Shown here one piece after another: positions 7,681 to 12,568 of a stretch of DNA of 12,568 nucleotides. Source of the stretch: Acidobacteriota bacterium (lineage in GTDB: Bacteria > Acidobacteriota > Terriglobia > UBA7540); NCBI GenBank assembly GCA_021780055.1, contig JAJXZM010000230.1, positions 1 through 12,568 on the forward strand. Reading direction: 5' to 3'. The translations under genes and the position numbers were made by a program. The first letter of the stretch is position 1. The number at the start of each line of letters is the position of its first letter. The notes below the pieces were generated by a model that made no database searches, was not told the origin of the DNA, and saw only the letters and a list, made by a program, of their open reading frames with translations.

Positions 7681-9159
7681 ATGAAAATAGTTTTTGTTGC
7701 GTCGGAGAGCGTGCCCTACTCGAAAACGGGGGGCCTTGCCGACGTTGTTGGCGCGTTGCCGAAGGCCCTGGCATCGCTCGGCTATGAGGTTGAAGTATTT
7801 CTTCCCCGGTACAGGATTACAAAGCCGGGAGCCGTAGTTCCAGGCGCAGGAAGCATCACGGTCCCTCTCTCTGCAGGTTTCAAGTTTGCGGCCATCCAGA
7901 TTGCCGGTGAAGCAAACGGCGTCCGTACCTATCTGATGGAATGCCCGGAATTGTTCGACCGTGATCAATTTTATATGGCTAACGGCAAGGATTATCCCGA
8001 CAATGCCGAGCGTTTTGCAGCGTTTTCCATGGCGGCACTGGAATTCATCAAGCGTTCGCCAACGGCACCCGCTGTGATTCATTGCCATGACTGGCAGTCT
8101 GCCCTGGTTCCGGTATATCTCCGCAGCCTTTATCGCGACGACCCGTTTTACGCAAATACCTCTGTGCTGTTCACCGTCCACAACATCGGCTATCAGGGGC
8201 TTTTTCCACCTGAGATTATGCCTCGAATATCCATTAATAAGGAGCTCTTCCGAATTGAAGGACTGGAATACTACGGCAAGGTTAATCTGCTGAAGGGTGG
8301 TATTGTCTTCTCTGATTTTGTTTCCACTGTGAGTCAGAAATACGCCCAGGAAATCCAGACCGACGAATTCGGCCACGGGCTTGAAGGCGTCCTGCGAAGC
8401 CGTGCCGATCATCTGATTGGAATTCTGAATGGGGTCGATTACGAAGACTGGAACCCCGCCACGGACAAGCTGATCCCCGCGAACTATACGCCGGAAGACA
8501 TGCAGGGAAAGGAACCCTGCAAGAAAATTCTGCTTCAAAAACTGGGAATTCAGGATCCTGTTATGGACCGGCCTGTCCTCGGCATCGTGTCAAGGTTCGT
8601 CAAGCAAAAGGGGTTCGACCTGATCGCGCAAGTCGCCGACGAGCTGATGCGGGAGGAGATTTACATCGTCGCGCTGGGAACCGGCGAACCGGAGTATGAA
8701 GAGCTGTTTCTTTCCATGGCGGAGAAGTATCCGGAGAAGTTTCTGGTTAAGGTGGCGTATGACAACACCCTGGCCCACCAGATTGAGGCCGGCGCGGATA
8801 TGTTCCTGATGCCTTCGCGCTACGAACCCTGCGGACTGAACCAGATTTACAGCATGAAATATGGTACAGTGCCGGTGGTAAGGGCGACGGGCGGCCTGGA
8901 TGACACCGTCCAGCCCTTCGATGGAGAAAAGGGTACGGGATTCCGTTTCCGGCAGTACTCGCCTGTAGCACTGCTTGCGTGTCTGCAACGCGCCATCGCC
9001 ACGTTCCGCGACAGGGATACCTGGTCCAGACTGCAGCAAAATTGCATGCGTGAAGATTTTTCATGGATGCAATCGGCTAAAAAATATGCTGCCCTTTACG
9101 AAACCCTATACGCAACCAAGGCCCAGGGAACAACGTCAAGAGTCATTCCGTTTTTGTAA
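7681..9159 (+). CDS. glgA: Glycogen synthase (ADP-glucose type, GT5 family)
   Basis: GlgA transfers glucose from ADP-glucose to the non-reducing end of a growing alpha-1,4-glucan, in the cytoplasm. The 492-residue length is close to E. coli GlgA (477). It has two Rossmann (GT-B) halves. The N-terminal one carries the signature KTGGLADVVGALP (15-27), with Lys15 contacting ADP-glucose, as well as CHDW (135-138) and TVHNIGYQG (165-173). The C-terminal one carries SRFVKQKGFD (304-313, Arg305 and Lys310) and SRYEPCGLNQ (379-388, with Glu382 matching the conserved catalytic glutamate), followed by ATGGLDDTV (402-410). The ATG at 7681 fits the family N-terminus (KIVFVASE); the ribosome binding site is weak. 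No glgC, glgB or glgP is in the window. The thioredoxin gene follows after 29 bases and is probably co-transcribed. Confidence 0.97.
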   Translation: MKIVFVASESVPYSKTGGLADVVGALPKALASLGYEVEVFLPRYRITKPGAVVPGAGSITVPLSAGFKFAAIQIAGEANGVRTYLMECPELFDRDQFYMANGKDYPDNAERFAAFSMAALEFIKRSPTAPAVIHCHDWQSALVPVYLRSLYRDDPFYANTSVLFTVHNIGYQGLFPPEIMPRISINKELFRIEGLEYYGKVNLLKGGIVFSDFVSTVSQKYAQEIQTDEFGHGLEGVLRSRADHLIGILNGVDYEDWNPATDKLIPANYTPEDMQGKEPCKKILLQKLGIQDPVMDRPVLGIVSRFVKQKGFDLIAQVADELMREEIYIVALGTGEPEYEELFLSMAEKYPEKFLVKVAYDNTLAHQIEAGADMFLMPSRYEPCGLNQIYSMKYGTVPVVRATGGLDDTVQPFDGEKGTGFRFRQYSPVALLACLQRAIATFRDRDTWSRLQQNCMREDFSWMQSAKKYAALYETLYATKAQGTTSRVIPFL

Positions 9160-9188
9160 ATCTCGTATTTTCCCGGAGGATTTGACAG

Positions 9189-9518
9189 ATGGCTGGAGGG
9201 AATATCCTTGAGTTTAGTGACCAGAATTTTGAGCAGGAGGTTCTGAAGTCTGACAAGCCGGTACTTGTGGACTTCTGGGCCGAGTGGTGCGCACCCTGCC
9301 GGATGATTGCACCGGCGGTGGAAGCAGTTGCCGGCGAGTACGTCGGCCGGGCAAAGGTCGGAAAGCTGAATGTGGACGAGAACCAGTCAGTGACAAGCCG
9401 CTACAATATTCGAAGCATTCCTACGCTCCTGGTTTTTAAGAACGGGGAAATCAAAGAACAGCTTGTCGGGGCAACGTCAAAAGACACCCTTGCCAGGCTG
9501 CTGGAAAAGAATCTCTAG
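9189..9518 (+). CDS. trxA: Thioredoxin
   Basis: This is a small cytoplasmic dithiol oxidoreductase that reduces protein disulfides and is itself recycled by thioredoxin reductase. The 109 residues form a single thioredoxin fold. The redox-active site is W33-C34-A35-P36-C37, a WCAPC variant of the usual WCGPC. DFW (28-30) and the cis-proline P78 (in SIPTLL) are in the expected places. There is no signal peptide, so it is cytosolic. A strong GGAGGA at 9175-9180, spaced 8 bases, supports the ATG at 9189. The close spacing to glgA upstream suggests a shared transcript. It could also be a paralogue other than the main housekeeping thioredoxin. Confidence 0.95.
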   Translation: MAGGNILEFSDQNFEQEVLKSDKPVLVDFWAEWCAPCRMIAPAVEAVAGEYVGRAKVGKLNVDENQSVTSRYNIRSIPTLLVFKNGEIKEQLVGATSKDTLARLLEKNL

Positions 9519-9570
9519 CCTTACCTGGCCTCAACTGGCTGGCAGAGCCGGGAAAGCTTTCAAAATTCCG

Positions 9571-9601
9571 CTTCCCTGCTCCCAAACAGGGAAAGGATTT
9601 T
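9571..9601 (+). terminator. Possible weak intrinsic terminator after the thioredoxin gene
   Basis: TTCCCTG (9572-9578) and CAGGGAA (9587-9593) form a perfect 7-bp stem with an 8-base loop, followed 4 bases later by TTTT (9598-9601). The T run is short, so termination would be partial. If real, it separates glgA-trxA from purA. A 10-bp palindrome, GAAAGCTTTC, lies just upstream at 9552-9561. Confidence 0.35.
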
Positions 9602-9670
9602 CCACGTCGATTGGCCACCCGTTCTCTTAATCAGGTTAAAATGTAACGAAGAAGGCAGCGATCTAAGAGT

Positions 9671-10999
9671 ATGAAAACGAGCGAGGAAAACAACAATGTT
9701 GCAATCGTCGGCCTCCAATGGGGCGACGAGGGCAAGGGCAAGATCGTCGACTCACTTTCAGAGTATTTCGACATCATCGCCCGCTATCAGGGCGGCGCTA
9801 ACGCCGGCCATACAGTCGTCGTTGACGACAAGAAGTTCATCCTGCAACTGGTTCCCACAGGGATCCTGCGGCCCGGGAAAACTGCGGTCATAGGCCAGGG
9901 TGTGGTCGTTAATCCTGAAGCTTTGCTGCGGGAGCTTGACGGATTGGAAAGTAACGGCCTGAGCGCACGTGAAAGGCTCAAAATCAGTGACCGGGCCCAT
10001 CTGATCATGCCCTACCACCGCAGCCACGAAGTGGCGGCCGAGCAGGCGCGCGGCGTGGGAAAGATCGGTACCACGGCAAAAGGGATTGGCCCGACCTACG
10101 AAGACAAGGCTGGCCGTCGCGGACTCCGCACGGGTGACCTGCGCAATCCGGAAGCATTTCTCCGCAAATGCAAGGCCGTGCTTTCGGAAAAGGACCGCAT
10201 CGCTTCGGCGCTGTTCGACGGTGCCTCTTTCGGCGGCGACGAGTGGATCGGCGAGTATATTGAGAAGGCCCGCGCACTGCTTCCGATGCTGGTTGATGCG
10301 TCAGAATATCTCAACAATGAAATGGATCGGGGCAAGCGTATCCTGTTCGAAGGAGCGCAGGGCACCTTGCTCGATATCGATCACGGGACCTATCCGTTTG
10401 TAACTTCGTCGAACTCTTCGGCTGGCGGCGCCGCAACAGGCACAGGCGTGGGGCCAACCAGAATTGGTTCCGTGATTGGCATTTCAAAGGCCTACACAAC
10501 GCGCGTGGGCAGCGGACCTTTCCCGACGGAAATCCTTGGCGGTGGCGGCGAGGAGCTGAGGGCTCGGGGAAGCGAGTACGGTGCTGTGACCGGCCGCCCG
10601 CGCCGCTGCGGATGGTTTGACGTGCCCGCAGCGCGCTACGGCGCCAGAGTAAACGGCCTGAGCGCAATGATCATCACCAAGCTCGATATTCTGGATACCC
10701 TCGACGAAATCCCGGTGGGAATGGAATACGAATACCAGGGAGAACGGTTCACGAGTTTCCCTGCAGACGTCGACATCCTCGATCAGGTCAAAGTTCACTA
10801 TCGTGTTCTTCCCGGCTGGAAGCAGTCGACGTTTGGTCTGCGGGAATTTTCACAGCTTCCCCAAAAAGCGCAAGACTATCTCCATTTCCTTTCTGACCAG
10901 GTGGGCGTGGAGATTGCCATGGTCTCAACAGGACCCGAGCGTGGGCAGGCTATCTGGTGCAGCGAAAGCCGGCTGGCCAGCCACATCAGTTCCAAATAG
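9671..10999 (+). CDS. purA: Adenylosuccinate synthetase
   Basis: PurA joins IMP and aspartate using GTP to give adenylosuccinate, the first committed step from IMP to AMP, in the cytoplasm. The 442 residues match the family length. It opens with GLQWGDEGKGKIVD; the P-loop-like GDEGKGK is at 18-24 with catalytic Asp19, and GGANAGHTVV carries catalytic His47 (41-50). GTTAKGIGPTYEDK (133-146), TTRVGSGPFPTE (276-287), VTGRPRRCGW (306-315), the guanine-binding TKLD (336-339) and STGPER (419-424) are all present. ATG at 9671 is preceded only by purine-rich sequence (AAGAAGG at 9649-9655, rather distant), so initiation may be weak. A TAAAAT at 9637-9642 could be a -10 element, but I found no -35 at proper spacing. 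moeA follows after 42 bases. Confidence 0.98.
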   Translation: MKTSEENNNVAIVGLQWGDEGKGKIVDSLSEYFDIIARYQGGANAGHTVVVDDKKFILQLVPTGILRPGKTAVIGQGVVVNPEALLRELDGLESNGLSARERLKISDRAHLIMPYHRSHEVAAEQARGVGKIGTTAKGIGPTYEDKAGRRGLRTGDLRNPEAFLRKCKAVLSEKDRIASALFDGASFGGDEWIGEYIEKARALLPMLVDASEYLNNEMDRGKRILFEGAQGTLLDIDHGTYPFVTSSNSSAGGAATGTGVGPTRIGSVIGISKAYTTRVGSGPFPTEILGGGGEELRARGSEYGAVTGRPRRCGWFDVPAARYGARVNGLSAMIITKLDILDTLDEIPVGMEYEYQGERFTSFPADVDILDQVKVHYRVLPGWKQSTFGLREFSQLPQKAQDYLHFLSDQVGVEIAMVSTGPERGQAIWCSESRLASHISSK

Positions 11000-11041
11000 C
11001 CCGGACTCCGTTCAAGTTTTTCCGTCTGCGAGCACATTTCG

Positions 11042-12280
11042 ATGAAGCCTGGCGCGCCTCCAGATACAAAGATGCTGAGCTTTGAAGAGGCACTTGCGGA
11101 AGTCGAGGCCAGGCTCACCTTAGCCGGCGCTCTACCGGCAACTGAAATTGTCCCTCTCGGCCAGGCATGGGGCCGTGTCCTTGCCGAAGACGTCACTGCC
11201 GATCGCGATTATCCGCCCTTTAACCGCTCGACGCGTGATGGTTTCGCCGTACGTTCTGAAGACGTCCGGCAAGCCGGCTCTGCGCTCATTCTCGACGGAG
11301 AAGTACGCGCGGGGGAACATTTCAGAGCAGAAATCGGGCCCGGCCATTGTGCCGCCATTATGACCGGAGCACCGCTGCCCACAGGCACAGATGCCGTCGT
11401 CATGATCGAACACACGCGGCCCCAGGGCGACAAAATCGAGATCGAGCGGCCTGCGGCCTCGTGCGAAAACGTCGTTCGCAAGGGAAGCGAAGCCCAGGCT
11501 GGGCAACGTATCCTGGCCAAAGGCAGGCGCTTGCGAGCAGGCGAGGTTGGGCTTCTCGCCTCGGTCGGTAAAACCCATGCAACCGTCTCCATCCGTCCGC
11601 GAATAGCCATCATTCCCACAGGCGATGAGGTCGTTCCGATTGACCGCCGGCCCGAATGGTACCAGGTTCGAAACAGTAACTCCGCAATGCTGGCGGCCGT
11701 GGTAACCTCTGCGGGCGGAGATCCATGGGAAATTGGTATTGGTCCGGACCAGAAAGACGCGTTGCAGAACCTCATCGAGAAGGCTCTTGAAGCCGATATG
11801 CTCCTGCTGAGCGGCGGAGTGTCCATGGGCAAGTACGATTTTGTTGAAGACGTCCTCGCGGACCTTGGCGCGGAATTTTATTTTCGCAGCGTCGCAATCC
11901 GCCCCGGCAAGCCTCTGGTTTTCGGCCGAGTTCAGGGTAAGTTCTTTTTCGGACTGCCGGGAAATCCCGTCTCCACCTTTGTAACCTGCAACCTTTTTGC
12001 GCGGCCTGCAATCGGCGCGCTGATGGGCAGCGGATTCGAGCGGCCAGCTTTCCTTCGGGCACGGCTGGCAAAACTGGTGCGGCACCCAGCGGGGTTAACC
12101 ATCTTCACACCAGCAAGGATCGAATCTCGGGATGACGACCCGGTTGTCAGCGTCGTCGGCTGGCAGGGATCGGGCGATCTCGTGGGAGTCGCGGAAGCTA
12201 ATTGTTTCCTGGTCGTCCACGCGGGACAGCCATCGCCCGCTGCGGGTGACTGGGTGGATGTGCTTCCCATTTCAAGTTAG
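11042..12280 (+). CDS. moeA: Molybdopterin molybdenumtransferase MoeA
   Basis: MoeA inserts molybdate into adenylylated molybdopterin, the last step of molybdenum cofactor synthesis. The 412 residues match E. coli MoeA (411). The N-terminal part has PPFNRSTRDGFAVR (58-71), where many family members read DNSAMDGYAVR; the key Asp67 is kept. TGAPLPTGTDAVVMIE (108-123) follows. The central MoCF-binding domain has IPTGDEVV (191-198), NSNS (211-214), SGGVSMGKYD (257-266), RPGKP (287-291) and GLPGNPVS (304-311). A C-terminal beta-barrel domain IV (about 335-410) completes it. The chosen ATG at 11042 has no clear ribosome binding site. An ATG at 11072 (MLSFEEALAEV) fits the usual family N-terminus and may be the real start, giving 402 residues. 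moaC lies about 34 bases downstream, so this is a cofactor gene pair. Confidence 0.97.
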   Translation: MKPGAPPDTKMLSFEEALAEVEARLTLAGALPATEIVPLGQAWGRVLAEDVTADRDYPPFNRSTRDGFAVRSEDVRQAGSALILDGEVRAGEHFRAEIGPGHCAAIMTGAPLPTGTDAVVMIEHTRPQGDKIEIERPAASCENVVRKGSEAQAGQRILAKGRRLRAGEVGLLASVGKTHATVSIRPRIAIIPTGDEVVPIDRRPEWYQVRNSNSAMLAAVVTSAGGDPWEIGIGPDQKDALQNLIEKALEADMLLLSGGVSMGKYDFVEDVLADLGAEFYFRSVAIRPGKPLVFGRVQGKFFFGLPGNPVSTFVTCNLFARPAIGALMGSGFERPAFLRARLAKLVRHPAGLTIFTPARIESRDDDPVVSVVGWQGSGDLVGVAEANCFLVVHAGQPSPAAGDWVDVLPISS

Positions 12281-12300
12281 GTTGTTGCCGCTCCAGAACA

Positions 12301-12306
12301 AGAAGG
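12301..12306 (+). promoter_or_regulatory. Ribosome binding site supporting a TTG start for moaC
   Basis: AGAAGG at 12301-12306 is 8 bases upstream of TTG at 12315 in the MoaC frame. No ATG or GTG precedes the conserved SHYDSAGR segment in that frame. A second in-frame TTG at 12351 would start directly at SHYD. Confidence 0.4.
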
Positions 12307-12314
12307 CGAAAGAA

Positions 12315-12568
12315 TTGAAAAAGAAAACCTCTGCAGGAAAAAAGAAGACCTTGAGCCATTATGACAGCGCGGGGCGGGTGCGAATGGTTGATGTTTCCGC
12401 GAAACCGGAAACCCACAGGCAAGCTGTCGCCAGCGTGCTGGTCAAAATGAAACCCCAGACCCGCAGGAAGATCAAAAACAATCCCAAAGGTGACCCGCTG
12501 GAAATTTCGCGCGTGGCCGGGATTGCCGCGGCCAAGCGCACGGCGGAATTGATTCCCCTTTGCCACCC
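12315..12568 (+). CDS. moaC: Cyclic pyranopterin monophosphate synthase MoaC, partial (cut by right edge)
   Basis: MoaC works with MoaA in the first step of molybdenum cofactor synthesis, converting the MoaA product to cyclic pyranopterin monophosphate. The 84 codons present read LSHYDSAGRVRMVDVSAK (13-30), then KMKPQTRRKIKNNPKGDPLE and RVAGIAAAKRTAELIPLCH (66-84). These match the MoaC N-terminus up to the conserved LCHP, where the window ends. Full-length MoaC is about 160 residues, so roughly half is missing. The proposed start is TTG at 12315, which adds a Lys-rich leader (KKKTSAGKKK); TTG at 12351 is the alternative. It sits directly after moeA on the same strand. It has no stop codon inside the window, so it is easily missed. 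Confidence 0.93.
   Translation, partial: MKKKTSAGKKKTLSHYDSAGRVRMVDVSAKPETHRQAVASVLVKMKPQTRRKIKNNPKGDPLEISRVAGIAAAKRTAELIPLCH

Noticed and set aside
7654..8538. 294-codon open frame on the minus strand opposite glgA
   Set aside because: It lies opposite a gene with all GlgA motifs, and its translation resembles no family. Long antisense frames are common where coding DNA is GC-rich.
11000..11041. Molybdenum cofactor riboswitch before moeA
   Set aside because: The gap is only 42 bases, too short for that RNA, and shows no matching structure.
11132..12085. 317-codon open frame on the minus strand opposite moeA
   Set aside because: It is a shadow of moeA codon bias; no recognisable motifs.

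Overview
This window is a gene-dense stretch of bacterial chromosome with fairly high GC content. It holds nine protein-coding genes: eight complete and one cut by the right edge. I see no rRNA, tRNA, insertion sequence, phage gene or CRISPR array. The protein sequences (a glycogen synthase opening KTGGLADVVGALPKAL, RNase J, FtsK, MoeA) look like those of the Acidobacteriota or a nearby environmental lineage. That placement is a family-resemblance judgement, not a demonstrated one. Low-complexity tracts and long antisense reading frames fit GC-rich codon usage.

Layout: (1) 1-175 is a leader with no supported gene. (2) 176-2095 (+) is a heavy-metal type P-type ATPase with an unusual TPC metal-site motif. 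It converges on (3) a minus-strand block of three housekeeping genes, transcribed right to left: rsmA (16S rRNA dimethyltransferase), a ribonuclease J gene and an ftsK/spoIIIE DNA translocase. (4) A 244-base divergent intergenic region separates rsmA from (5) a plus-strand series: glgA (glycogen synthase), trxA-type thioredoxin, purA (adenylosuccinate synthetase), moeA and the start of moaC (molybdenum cofactor synthesis). moaC runs off the right edge at its LCH motif.

Functional reading: the minus block links rRNA modification, RNA decay and maturation, and chromosome segregation. The plus block links storage carbohydrate, thiol redox, purine synthesis and molybdenum cofactor synthesis. glgA and trxA are only 29 bases apart, and moeA and moaC about 34 bases apart, so each pair is probably co-transcribed. 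A weak terminator-like hairpin lies between trxA and purA.

The most interesting point is the start of the RNase J gene. The conserved N-terminal PLGGLGE strand lies upstream of the first ATG, GTG or TTG in frame. A perfect AGGAGG ribosome binding site sits 7 bases before an ATC codon, and a TATGAT promoter element lies just upstream. Either the gene starts at a rare ATC codon or the base call is wrong. A short out-of-frame ORF spans the same site. I found no evidence of a wholly new multi-gene system; most of the window is ordinary core metabolism.
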